DNA of 9,495 nt from NCBI GenBank assembly GCA_028686145.1, contig JAQUCQ010000106.1:1-9495 (forward strand). The letters run 5' to 3'. Of this stretch, positions 1 to 6,069 are shown in pieces (position 1 is the stretch's first letter; every line of letters begins with the position of its first letter). Made by a program: the position numbers and the translations under genes. Under the pieces are notes generated by a model. It was not told the DNA's origin. It made no database searches and saw nothing but the letters and a program-made list of their open reading frames with translations. This stretch comes from Desulfuromonadaceae bacterium (GTDB lineage: Bacteria > Desulfobacterota > Desulfuromonadia > Geobacterales > Pseudopelobacteraceae).

Positions 1-23
1 AAAATGGTTCTCAGCAGGAATCA

Positions 24-53
24 GGGATGCCGTAGCGTAGCTACACGCATCCC
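24..53. repeat. Hairpin-forming inverted repeat
   Basis: The arms GGGATGC (24-30) and GCATCCC (47-53) are perfect complements, and inside them GTAG pairs with CTAC across a small internal loop. There is no T-run, so this is not a standard terminator. It may be a dispersed palindromic repeat or the end of a feature lying to the left of the window. No coding sequence could be assigned around it. Confidence 0.5.
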
Positions 54-180
54 ACAAAGAATCTCGAAAACTACTACTATATCCACCACAGCAACAGGCA
101 CCGACACAGGGGCGTAGGCGGTAAAACCGCTTGATTTCTAAATAGACATTGCGCTGTCAACAAAATATGACGTGTTTTGA

Positions 181-397
181 CTGAGTGGTGTAATTGCAAA
201 AGTCTGTATATCAGAGGACGCTAGGCAAGTAGGGATCACCCGACAATACTTTATAAAAAAGTACATCGATACTGGTAAAATCTCGGTAGAGAAGGGTGGG
301 GGACGGTAAAAACCTTCAAATCGGCACTTTCTGTCGAAGAAAAATAGGAACACTCCAGGTTTACGAAGTTATGCAAAAAAAACTATCTAGCGGATAA
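181..397 (+). pseudogene. Remnant of a helix-turn-helix DNA-binding protein, frameshifted
   Basis: The plus frame 181-309 has no usable start codon. It encodes a helix-turn-helix-like stretch: EDARQVGITRQYF, then KKYIDTGKISVEKGG. This resembles the N-terminal DNA-binding domain of small plasmid or phage HTH proteins, in which a 'GITRQYFYKKY' recognition helix is followed by 'GKISVEK'. The frame stops at 307-309. The next frame stays open to 397 and reads GDGKNLQIGTF and later VYEVMQKKL, a plausible continuation after one frameshift. I see the residues directly; the family assignment comes from pattern recognition. A distant non-homologous match is possible because the fragment is short. The surrounding 900 bases contain no intact gene, which fits a decayed region. 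Confidence 0.42.
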
Positions 398-484
398 GGG
401 TTGAAAATCTGAGCACACTTTGTACTACTAGCCAGTGACATAAAAAACTCACGATCCAGAACGCCAACCGCACTCTCAGACTAA

Positions 485-616
485 AAATACAACTCACTCA
501 CCGATCATCAGGAAAAACAGATCAAAGAGCTTACCAAAGCCATCCCCGGCGTTTTCCATAAATTGTCCAGAAATCACGATCAACGGCCATCATTAGAAAC
601 ATGGCAATCCTTTTGA
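485..616 (+). pseudogene. Possible coiled-coil remnant, perhaps the tail of the upstream HTH gene
   Basis: This plus frame follows a stop at 482-484, has no start codon, and ends in TGA at 614-616. It reads as a charged helical segment (DHQEKQIKELTKAI, then PGVFHKLS). Just upstream another frame reads KKLTIQNANRTLRLKIQL, also heptad-like. HTH proteins of the type suggested at 181-397 often carry a coiled-coil tail, so both pieces may be relics of one gene with several frameshifts. This is weak evidence based on residue character only. From 617 to 901 I see no coding remnant, only the inverted repeat at 771-809. Confidence 0.2.
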
Positions 617-770
617 CATTTATTAGAATCAATGAAATAGTGCCCACAGAAAGGCAAATACACTTTCTTAGCCTACGTCATGTGCAATCTAGACTGTGAC
701 AAGTAGCGCAAACAGACTTGGGATGTTGGCCATATCAGTTCAATATACTTTTTAAGAGTGTTGGCCAATG

Positions 771-809
771 TGACTTTTATATAAAACTTAGCAGGTTACA
801 TAAATGTCA
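771..809. repeat. Imperfect inverted repeat in the intergenic region
   Basis: TGACTTTTAT (771-780) and ATAAATGTCA (800-809) are complementary at 9 of 10 positions around a 19-base loop. Two copies of GTTGGCCA (725-732 and 760-767) lie just upstream, 35 bases apart. The pattern could be an operator or an old insertion-sequence end, but no transposase gene is nearby and the function is unknown. Confidence 0.35.
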
Positions 810-901
810 TTTTAAGGTTTTTTCGAGATTAGCTGGCTTGAGGGTATGTAGGCCGGATCTGATTAATAATAAGTTATACAAGCGACGAAAGGAAAAGAAA
901 A

Positions 902-1630
902 ATGCCACAGTTAAAGCAGAGTTTTATAAAGGAAATTAGTGATGCAATTGACAGATCTTGCTTCACTTTGGCTGACTTTCAAGTGGAATTTCCTGATTCT
1001 GGTTCCACATTGATGAAAATATTTTTCAAGTACAATAACAACTACAGGTTCATAGTTTACGAAAAGGCTGAAAGCGAAACCATCAATATCAAAGAAGGCT
1101 ATAGCGTCATGCCTAAGATCCGTGAAGAAAAAAGAAAGTGGGTTACTACCTATCTTCTAGAGGCGCCGTCAGACTACAAAGCTGTTGACGAGGAACCAAT
1201 TTACAGCCTTGATGAAATCCCAAAGAAAATTCCCCAATGGTGCGTGAACATTCATAAAGAACTTTCCATACCCATAAACTCTAGCGACAATTTTGAAAAG
1301 TTTAGAGAGGAACTTGAAGAACTAATCAAGAATGACATTGATGATGAGACAGCAAAATTCAACCCTGATGAAATTGAAAATCTGGCGAAAAAAATTGACT
1401 CTCTTTTTGAGAAGTTTGAAGAGTTGAAAGAACGGAACGTGCTTACTGAAGCTGAGCTAAAAAAGGTGAAGGAACAACTTGAAGAGGTGAAATCCTCATC
1501 TAAAACTTACCCAAAAGGAGTATGGGCTAGGGTTACAAACAATAGGCTTATCAGAATAATAGTGGATTTTACCAAATCAAAAGAGGGCCGCGAACTGATT
1601 ACAGACGGCATAAAGGAGATGCTGAAGTAG
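902..1630 (+). CDS. Hypothetical protein with C-terminal coiled coil
   Basis: This is a complete 242-residue ORF with an ATG start and a purine-rich ribosome-binding site (AAAGGAAAAG) ending about 4 bases upstream. I do not recognise the family. Residues 1-110 look like a compact alpha/beta domain (aromatic-rich, with FKYNNNYRFIVYEKAE near residue 45). Residues about 120-200 are strongly helical and charged: EKFREELEELIK, an acidic linker, then DSLFEKFEELKERN and EAELKKVKEQLEEVK, which looks like a coiled coil suited to oligomerisation. A short basic C-terminal segment follows (VWARVTNNRLIRIIVDF, then TDGIKEMLK). There is no signal peptide or membrane segment, so it is probably cytoplasmic. 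It lies upstream of the DUF6236-like gene on the same strand with a 167-base gap. Codon composition is AT-leaning. The gene is real with good probability; the function is unknown. Confidence 0.75.
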   Translation: MPQLKQSFIKEISDAIDRSCFTLADFQVEFPDSGSTLMKIFFKYNNNYRFIVYEKAESETINIKEGYSVMPKIREEKRKWVTTYLLEAPSDYKAVDEEPIYSLDEIPKKIPQWCVNIHKELSIPINSSDNFEKFREELEELIKNDIDDETAKFNPDEIENLAKKIDSLFEKFEELKERNVLTEAELKKVKEQLEEVKSSSKTYPKGVWARVTNNRLIRIIVDFTKSKEGRELITDGIKEMLK

Positions 1631-1714
1631 TATAATCGGGTACCTATTGAAGAGAACAAACGAATCACGTTTGACGTATTTCGCTCGTTGGGATTTGAGC
1701 CCCCGCCAACGAAT

Positions 1715-1776
1715 ATCTAACCAGGCGGCACACTGTCGTCGCGAGAAACCTGCGCCACTGACGCGCCCCGTTACCG
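1715..1776. repeat. Imperfect palindrome between plus-strand genes, weakly attC-like
   Basis: The stretch starts with ATCTAAC (1715-1721), which fits the RYYYAAC box of integron attC sites. It folds back symmetrically: TAAC 1718-1721 with GTTA 1770-1773, GGCG 1724-1727 with CGCC 1764-1767, then shorter pairs inward, with equal-sized mismatched spacers. The right box GTTACCG deviates from GTTRRRY, so this is at best a degenerate attC. It ends about 20 bases before the start codon of the next gene and is visibly GC-richer than either flanking gene. Confidence 0.3.
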
Positions 1777-1797
1777 CTGGACAAAGGAGTAATTAAT

Positions 1798-2898
1798 ATG
1801 GAACAGAACGCATTATATTACCCTCATATCGGTTTGCATAACCCTTCATGGATTAAGGCAATGGCTCTTTTTTACGACAATATCTATCGAATCGTTCCTG
1901 ATAATGTGATCCCTGAGGATTCTGCTGAATTACAACCATTGCTTGAAGAAGGGTCAATCGGGAAAATGATTGATCCTGCAAAATATTCAAGACAAGCTTC
2001 AGAGGAGTTCTTGGCTAAAATTGAGGATTGGAGCGCTGCAGCACTATGCTGCAGTGATGAAGAAGAACAAGCACTATCAAGGCTGCATACTGATAAGACA
2101 GATGAACGAGTTCGCGAGCTTTTTCGCGAAGCAGGATTTAAAGAAGAAAATAATTGGATGTATGTTCCGACTGCGCTTGCTTCTAACTTCATGCTCTACA
2201 TGGCTAACTTGATTGGAACGCAAAATAAATTATCTCTCATTACAAGCGACTGGGGGGCTTGGACTGGTACCAGTTATTTTGGACTTAATGGTCAAATTGA
2301 CGAATCTATTATTAGCTTAGGAGATGGTGCTGATAACGCATATTCAGAAGCTTTCGGACTTTTTGGGCTTATTTTGAGTGAACTGATTCCTATGAATATT
2401 TCAGAGATACCCGCAAATGACATCCTTACATTCCGAGAAAAAAGGCAAGATGAAATTAATAATTTTAGAACATGCATGTATGAGTTACGTGAAGAATTAT
2501 CAAAACTTGAATCACAAGAAGTAAGGGTTGGGACAATCCAAAACAAGGCGAAAGAGTTAATTCGTGCACAGGAGCAGTATAAGGCTAGTGCTGATATAAT
2601 TAAAGCAAAGGGTTGGTTTGGTGTTTCACTGATGGGATTTCCTGCACCGATGATATTTGGCCAGCTACTTTCAATTCCTCATGCTTCGACAGTTGCATTA
2701 GGTGCTGCGGGGCTTGCAATTGGTGGCTTATTCAATATTCAGAACACAAAAGAAGAACTTAAAAAACTTAATCAGCAAAACAATGCATCATTCTTGGTAG
2801 AGTTACGAAAATCTTTCAAAGGTTATACTCGTGCAAGGGGTGGCGGAGATATGAATTACCACGCATTCAATTGCATGGAAGAATATGTAAACGATTAA
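1798..2898 (+). CDS. DUF6236-like protein
   Basis: This 366-residue ORF starts at ATG and has a clear ribosome-binding site, AAAGGAG, 9 bases upstream. The N-terminus carries ALYYPHIGLHNPSWIKAMAL followed by YDNIYRIVPDN. That matches the hallmark of the DUF6236 family ('LYYPH...W.K..aLyWd.i.RIvP'), whose function is not established and whose members are common in mobile and phage-related regions. The middle region (residues 60-200) is mixed helical. Residues about 210-270 are charged and helical (REKRQDEINN, ELREELSKLESQEV). A glycine-rich hydrophobic segment around residues 272-312 (WFGVSLMGFPAPMIFGQL and AALGAAGLAIGGLF-like) may contact a membrane or form a buried core. The C-terminal tail is polar. 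There is no signal peptide. The gene is intact and AT-leaning, with its own ribosome-binding site just after a palindrome. The family call is good; the molecular role is unknown. Confidence 0.78.
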   Translation: MEQNALYYPHIGLHNPSWIKAMALFYDNIYRIVPDNVIPEDSAELQPLLEEGSIGKMIDPAKYSRQASEEFLAKIEDWSAAALCCSDEEEQALSRLHTDKTDERVRELFREAGFKEENNWMYVPTALASNFMLYMANLIGTQNKLSLITSDWGAWTGTSYFGLNGQIDESIISLGDGADNAYSEAFGLFGLILSELIPMNISEIPANDILTFREKRQDEINNFRTCMYELREELSKLESQEVRVGTIQNKAKELIRAQEQYKASADIIKAKGWFGVSLMGFPAPMIFGQLLSIPHASTVALGAAGLAIGGLFNIQNTKEELKKLNQQNNASFLVELRKSFKGYTRARGGGDMNYHAFNCMEEYVND

Positions 2899-2987
2899 GC
2901 CAGCATAGAATCAAACAGTAATAAACAACTGAATAGTAGAGGCCCAGAGGGGTCAACATTAAAACGAGACAACAGTAAAAAGTGAGG

Positions 2988-3045
2988 GTCCAATAAGACA
3001 GAAGCACCGGCCTAAAACCGCCGGTGTTCTGCCAAGCAGTTGGTA
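2988..3045. repeat. Bulged palindrome upstream of the small secreted-protein gene, attC-like architecture
   Basis: CAGAA (2999-3003) plus CACCGGC (3005-3011) pair perfectly with GCCGGTG (3020-3026) plus TTCTG (3027-3031), leaving one bulged G (3004) and an 8-base loop. Outside short unpaired spacers, CCAA (2990-2993) pairs with TTGG (3040-3043). Nested boxes, spacers and a single extrahelical base within about 57 bases are the architecture of a short integron attC site, although the outer boxes match the RYYYAAC/GTTRRRY consensus only partly. It could instead be the terminator or processing hairpin of the 366-residue gene, but no T-run follows. Confidence 0.4.
3032..3044 (+). repeat. Direct repeat copy 1, CCAAGCAGTTGGT
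   Basis: This 13-base stretch recurs at 3357-3369 with one mismatch (CCAGGCAGTTGGT). The two copies bracket the 73-residue secreted-protein gene. This copy also forms the right side of the bulged palindrome at 2988-3045. Confidence 0.5.
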
Positions 3046-3067
3046 AAAAAATCTAAGGAGGTTTGAC

Positions 3068-3289
3068 ATGCAAAAAGGTATTTTTTCAGTTTTACTGGTG
3101 ATTGCGTTTCTATTGGGCGCTAGCCTGTTTAGAAGTAATGAGGTTCATGCAGCTAAAAAATATAACTACGTTGTCATGGAGCCTGGTTATGACAAAAATA
3201 ATGTCATGGTTGTACTGAATGATATGTCTAATAAAGGATGGGAGTTTGTTTCAATGATTGGTGAAGGTAAGATACTACTAAGAAAATAA
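3068..3289 (+). CDS. Small secreted protein, DUF4177-like
   Basis: This 73-residue ORF starts at ATG with a strong ribosome-binding site (AAGGAGG) 7 bases upstream. Residues 1-28 form a classic Sec signal peptide: basic MQKG, a hydrophobic core (FSVLLVIAFLLGASLF), and a VHA cleavage motif before AKK. There is no lipobox cysteine, so signal peptidase I should release a mature product of about 45 residues. The mature part reads KYNYVVMEP, later VLNDMSNKGWEFVSMIG and a closing ILLRK. This matches the DUF4177 pattern (beta strand, helix 'LN.l...GWE.V', beta strands) seen in many tiny proteins of unknown function. It has its own terminator at 3302-3332 and lies between two copies of a 13-base repeat, so it may be an independent unit. 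The ORF and its export are well supported; the function is unknown. Confidence 0.75.
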   Translation: MQKGIFSVLLVIAFLLGASLFRSNEVHAAKKYNYVVMEPGYDKNNVMVVLNDMSNKGWEFVSMIGEGKILLRK

Positions 3290-3301
3290 TAACAATGAAG
3301 T

Positions 3302-3332
3302 AAACGGGACAAATCGTCGTTTCTCGTTTTTT
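3302..3332 (+). terminator. Rho-independent terminator after the small secreted-protein gene
   Basis: AAACGGGA (3302-3309) pairs with TCTCGTTT (3322-3329), including one G-U pair, and runs into a T tract at 3327-3332. It starts 13 bases after the stop codon of the 73-residue gene. Confidence 0.6.
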
Positions 3333-3356
3333 AAATAAGAGGAGAGGCGTGAAGTT

Positions 3357-3369
3357 CCAGGCAGTTGGT
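3357..3369 (+). repeat. Direct repeat copy 2, CCAGGCAGTTGGT
   Basis: This copy matches 12 of 13 bases of the copy at 3032-3044. It lies downstream of the terminator of the small secreted-protein gene and upstream of the broken gene at 3441, so the two copies delimit a unit of about 325 bases. Confidence 0.5.
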
Positions 3370-3440
3370 CACCGAGACAAAAGCAAAAAAACAATTTTAT
3401 CTGCGCTTTGCGATATTTCATGAAGGTGGAGGAATTCACA

Positions 3441-3936
3441 ATGATTAAACGAGTTCTGGTGTTAATCGCCGTGATCTATAGGATCCATCAAATAAGACAG
3501 CGTATAACATCGAATCATATTTGTCGGAGATCAATACCTTTCAAGATTGTGTAATGGAGCTGTTTACGAACTATAGGACAAAATGGCGGAATCCTTCCAC
3601 GCATGATCATCTTGCAAGATACAGCGAATCAGAGGCATTCCTAGCACTGCTGAGCGTCACATCTTTCGTTGGAATTTTACTGAACCAAATGATCGAAAGA
3701 CTAGCATTTGAGCAAGAACAGACTCGCCTTACGAGTAGTTCGGCAAGACTCCGCGAATCACTATAGCGCTTCAAAGTTTTGCATCACAGGCTATGATCAG
3801 TCAAGTCACATCAGAAGCAGAACTCGCCGCGAATCTTAGGGTCTTTATTGCAACAGTTCTCCCAAACTTGCAGACTCAACAAGAACCAATGTTTCAAGAT
3901 AACCTATATAATAATATGAATTTATTCAATTATTAA
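3441..3936 (+). pseudogene. Exported hypothetical protein gene broken by two frameshifts
   Basis: A good ribosome-binding site (GGTGGAGG) precedes ATG at 3441, which starts a signal-peptide-like MIKRVLVLIAVI. The frame is then lost. From 3482 the next frame reads DPSNKTAYNIESYLSEIN, through CVMELFTNYRTKWRNPS and a hydrophobic FLALLSVTSFVGILLN, to EQEQTRLTSSSARLRESL and a stop at 3764-3766. A third frame continues without a gap as ALQSFASQAMISQVTSEAE, then LAANLRVFIATVLPNLQTQQ, and ends FNY at 3934-3936. The joined product would be about 165 residues: a signal peptide, one possible helix in the middle, and a helical glutamine-rich tail. Two shifts of the same sense (about 3470-3481 and about 3757-3768) are needed. 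I do not recognise the family. Sequencing error is possible but less likely, since neither break sits in a homopolymer. Confidence 0.6.
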
Positions 3937-3949
3937 CAGGACAGTAGTG

Positions 3950-4199
3950 ATGGAATATATAAAAAGTATATTGGAGAACCGACAATGACGAAGCCGAAAA
4001 GGAGTTGGTGACACTTGGCGTGGAAAATAAGCACTGGCGACAGGTTAAAGAAAAGTCTGGGGGTCTAAGACTCTATTTCTGCACTGACCATTTATCCAAA
4101 ATTATTGATAGGGTCATAGGTAATCTGAAAAGGTGTATACTCCTACCTATAGCCTACCTATTAAACAATATGCTTTTGCAACATACTGATATATAAGTT
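3950..4199 (+). pseudogene. Short broken ORF, about 82 codons
   Basis: An ATG at 3950, with AGGA nearby upstream, opens MEYIKSILENRQ and stops after 12 codons. Skipping one base in the A-run at 3961-3965 would connect MEYIK to a longer frame: VYWRTDNDEAEKELVTLGVE, NKHWRQVKEKSGGLRLYF, and on to LLQHTDI with a stop at 4197-4199. The residues look protein-like (charged helix, then mixed strands) but match no family I know. The A-run makes a single-base indel, a sequencing slip or transcriptional slippage plausible. Alternatively, translation could start at TTG 4005, giving 64 codons. Confidence 0.35.
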
Positions 4200-4251
4200 G
4201 TATTATGATTAAAGATATGTTGATCTGGAACTTGACCTGAGGTTAAGACGG

Positions 4252-4277
4252 GCTACTACAGAGTTATACTGAGTAGC
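4252..4277. repeat. Bulged hairpin in intergenic DNA
   Basis: GCTACT and CAG (4252-4261, with one bulged A) pair with CTG and AGTAGC (4269-4277) around a 7-base loop. It is followed by AT-rich sequence without a T-run. A further 13-base perfect palindrome, GTCCAAATTGGAC, lies at 4353-4365. Apart from these and the terminator at 4435-4467, I see no gene in 4200-4599. Confidence 0.35.
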
Positions 4278-4426
4278 AATAAATTATTATAAACAGATGG
4301 TTGAGTGTTTGTTGTTAATGTAATAGTTGATATTGTAATTACGTCGTATTCTGTCCAAATTGGACCATCTTTCATCCATGACAGTCCATAATCAGATCAT
4401 AGAATTACAACCGTATCGCACATGAC

Positions 4427-4467
4427 AAAAAAAGAAGCCCCCATATCGAGCTGCGAGATGGGGGCTT
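4427..4467 (-). terminator. Strong rho-independent terminator for motB
   Basis: AAGCCCCCAT (4435-4444) and ATGGGGGCTT (4458-4467) form a perfect 10-bp stem with a 13-base loop. Read on the minus strand, the stem is followed by CTTTTTTTG, a good U-tract. It lies about 130 bases beyond the motB stop codon. On the plus strand only four T residues follow, so stopping transcription from the left would be weaker. Confidence 0.8.
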
Positions 4468-4599
4468 TTGGGATTTACGCGCTTGAGGAAGAAACGGACG
4501 CTGCTTGACCAGTCAACATGGTCTGTAAAAGTGTGGATACTAAAATTCAATATTTGGAGTGCGGATATTCATACAACCAAACATATCAATTTTAAGCGG

Positions 4600-5412
4600 T
4601 TATTGTCCGAGTTTGACATTTTGTTTCACTCTTGCTTCACCATTTTCAGCTTCTGTTGATAGCAATACAATGTCCACACGCCTATTCTTCATCCTACCTT
4701 CACTCGAATCATTGTCGCTTATTGGACGATATTCTCCATAACCTACGGCAGAGATTGATTGCGGGGTAAATCCAGTGTTTTCAACCAGATAATGTACTAC
4801 GTTTGTGGCACGTGCCGTGGATAACTCCCAATTTGAGCGGAATTCGGAAGACTGAATAGGGATATTGTCAGTATTTCCTTCTACTCGAAAGGTATTAGCA
4901 TATTGATTTAACGTACCTGCAATCGCAGATAATGTTTCGGTAGATTCCTTTTTAAGACGAGCACTTCCTGAATCGAAGAAACCCGCTTCTTTGAGACTGA
5001 CCACAATGCCACGGTGCGTTATTTCAACACCTACTTTGTTACTAGTTCCGCTTTTTACCAGATACGCCTCGATAGCAGCCTTAATTGACCCATAGTCGGT
5101 GTTTGATGCAATCGGTCGTGCCTTGCCTCCAATGCTACTTTTTTGAGCTATAACTGAAGGTAGCGTTTTCATGTCAGGAATAATATTTACTGCCCCGGAT
5201 TGAATAATTATCGGTTTTCCGCCTGTTCCCGCTTGTGTCATGCCAAAAGCACTTTGGATTGATTGTGCAACTTCTTCCGCTTTCTTCTTGTCTTGCTGAC
5301 CCATTGCGTACATAACAACGAATACCGCAAACAGAAGCGTTAGTAAGTCTCCGTATGAAACTAGCCATCTTTCGTGATTGGCATGTTTTTCCGGTTCTCG
5401 TTTTAGTGCCAC
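4600..5412 (-). CDS. motB: Flagellar motor stator protein MotB (MotB/MotD type)
   Basis: This 270-residue protein starts at GTG with an AAGAGGTG ribosome-binding site 4 bases upstream. It is a flagellar stator subunit: with MotA it forms the ion channel that drives the rotor, anchored to peptidoglycan. A short cytoplasmic N-terminus leads to NHERWLVSYGDLLTLL, the start of the single membrane helix (about residues 17-37), with the ion-binding aspartate at D22. A linker follows, then an OmpA-like peptidoglycan-binding domain (about 130-252) with VEGNTDNIPI (177-186), NWELSTARA (194-202), GYGEYRP (224-230) and NRRVDIVLL (243-251). Length and motifs are normal and the gene looks intact. Oddly, no motA is next to it; the upstream gene is a TetR regulator, and that regulator's operator sequence sits 17 bases upstream of the start codon. 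The 'NHERWLVSY' start resembles gamma-proteobacterial MotD. Confidence 0.92.
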   Translation of the reverse strand: MALKREPEKHANHERWLVSYGDLLTLLFAVFVVMYAMGQQDKKKAEEVAQSIQSAFGMTQAGTGGKPIIIQSGAVNIIPDMKTLPSVIAQKSSIGGKARPIASNTDYGSIKAAIEAYLVKSGTSNKVGVEITHRGIVVSLKEAGFFDSGSARLKKESTETLSAIAGTLNQYANTFRVEGNTDNIPIQSSEFRSNWELSTARATNVVHYLVENTGFTPQSISAVGYGEYRPISDNDSSEGRMKNRRVDIVLLSTEAENGEARVKQNVKLGQ

Positions 5413-5428
5413 AGAACACCTCTTTAAA

Positions 5429-5440
5429 ATGACCGGTCGT
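5429..5440. promoter_or_regulatory. Putative TetR operator in front of motB
   Basis: ATGACCGGTCGT contains the perfect palindrome GACCGGTC (5431-5438). The same 12 bases occur at 6075-6086 in the tetR promoter. On the minus strand a candidate promoter precedes it: TTGAAA (plus coordinates 5467-5472), a 17-base spacer, and CATTAT (5444-5449). The operator would then cover the transcription start and leader of motB. NemR-like TetR proteins are known to bind GACC/GGTC-type palindromes. Confidence 0.72.
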
Positions 5441-5460
5441 CTTATAATGAAGCAAAAAAA

Positions 5461-6063
5461 TTATTGTTTCAAAAAGCGGTCAAAAAATATAGTGACGCAC
5501 TGAGTTAGAGCATCTACTCTGTTTTCCATTTTCATACGGAGAATACTTCCCGTCCACGTGTCCCAAAACAGAGACGCCAGGTCTTTTGCATCTACATCTC
5601 GTCTTGCCAAATCAAGTTCTTGAGCTTTCCGAATATATTCGGCTAAATTATCCCGCATGGTTTCAATCAGTACTTTCATGGCAAAACGACCATCTGAACT
5701 GGATTCACATATTTCGGCGGCAATATGGGCTGCGACACTGAATGTATTAACGGCGCAATCAAAATGCCTATCAAGCATTACTTCAAAACAGTCTTTCAGA
5801 CCCTGGAGAGGGTTCGAGGAGTTAGCATCCATAATGCTATGCCATTTTTCCCAGAAGTCAGCCATATGCCAGCGAGCTATTTCAATACCGAACTCCTCCT
5901 TACTCGTGAAGTAATTGTAGAAAGAACCTTTCGGCACATGAGCAGTATCGACAATTTCCTTTATGCCAGTTCCGTGGTAGCCCTTCTTGGCAAACAAAGA
6001 AAGTCCGACTTCTAATAGGCGGACACGGGTATTGACTGTATCGATACTTTTTGGGCGGGTCAT
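5461..6063 (-). CDS. TetR family transcriptional regulator, NemR-like
   Basis: This is a 200-residue repressor of normal TetR length. The N-terminal DNA-binding domain (about residues 10-60) includes GLSLFAKKGYHGTGIKEIV, then the signature AHVPKGSFYNYFTSKEEFG, very close to the 'VPKGSFYHYF.SKE.FG' of NemR and relatives, which sense electrophiles or similar ligands. The rest is the helical ligand-binding and dimer domain; it has cysteines at about 92, 103, 119 and 189, and I make no claim that any is a sensor. I chose ATG 6063 rather than the longer frame up to 6201 because the extra residues would run through the promoter and operator (6072-6098). No Shine-Dalgarno precedes this ATG, which fits a leaderless message. 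motB follows 48 bases downstream on the same strand, with a second copy of the operator between them. Confidence 0.9.
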   Translation of the reverse strand: MTRPKSIDTVNTRVRLLEVGLSLFAKKGYHGTGIKEIVDTAHVPKGSFYNYFTSKEEFGIEIARWHMADFWEKWHSIMDANSSNPLQGLKDCFEVMLDRHFDCAVNTFSVAAHIAAEICESSSDGRFAMKVLIETMRDNLAEYIRKAQELDLARRDVDAKDLASLFWDTWTGSILRMKMENRVDALTQCVTIFFDRFLKQ

Positions 6064-6069
6064 GGAGTT

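Noticed and set aside
138..353. Minus-strand 71-codon ORF
   Set aside because: It is antisense to the HTH-like remnant, has low-complexity FFLFFF residues and no recognisable start signals; it is a shadow.
725..767. Two GTTGGCCA copies and nearby inverted repeat as an IS21-type insertion-sequence end
   Set aside because: No transposase, no opposite end and no target duplication can be seen; the motif is too short to support the call.
718..939. 73-codon ORF with TTG start
   Set aside because: It has no ribosome-binding site, spans a palindrome, overlaps the start of the better-supported 242-residue gene, and its residues show no protein-like pattern.
1631..1720. In-frame extension of 29 codons after the TAG of the 242-residue ORF (ends ...RSLGFEPPPTNI), suggesting readthrough or a recoded stop
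   Set aside because: An open stretch of 29 codons is expected fairly often by chance, the protein already ends in a sensible helix, and no readthrough context or recoding element is visible.
4468..4741. Plus-strand short ORFs over the end of motB
   Set aside because: Antisense to the conserved OmpA-like domain of MotB, with no ribosome-binding sites.
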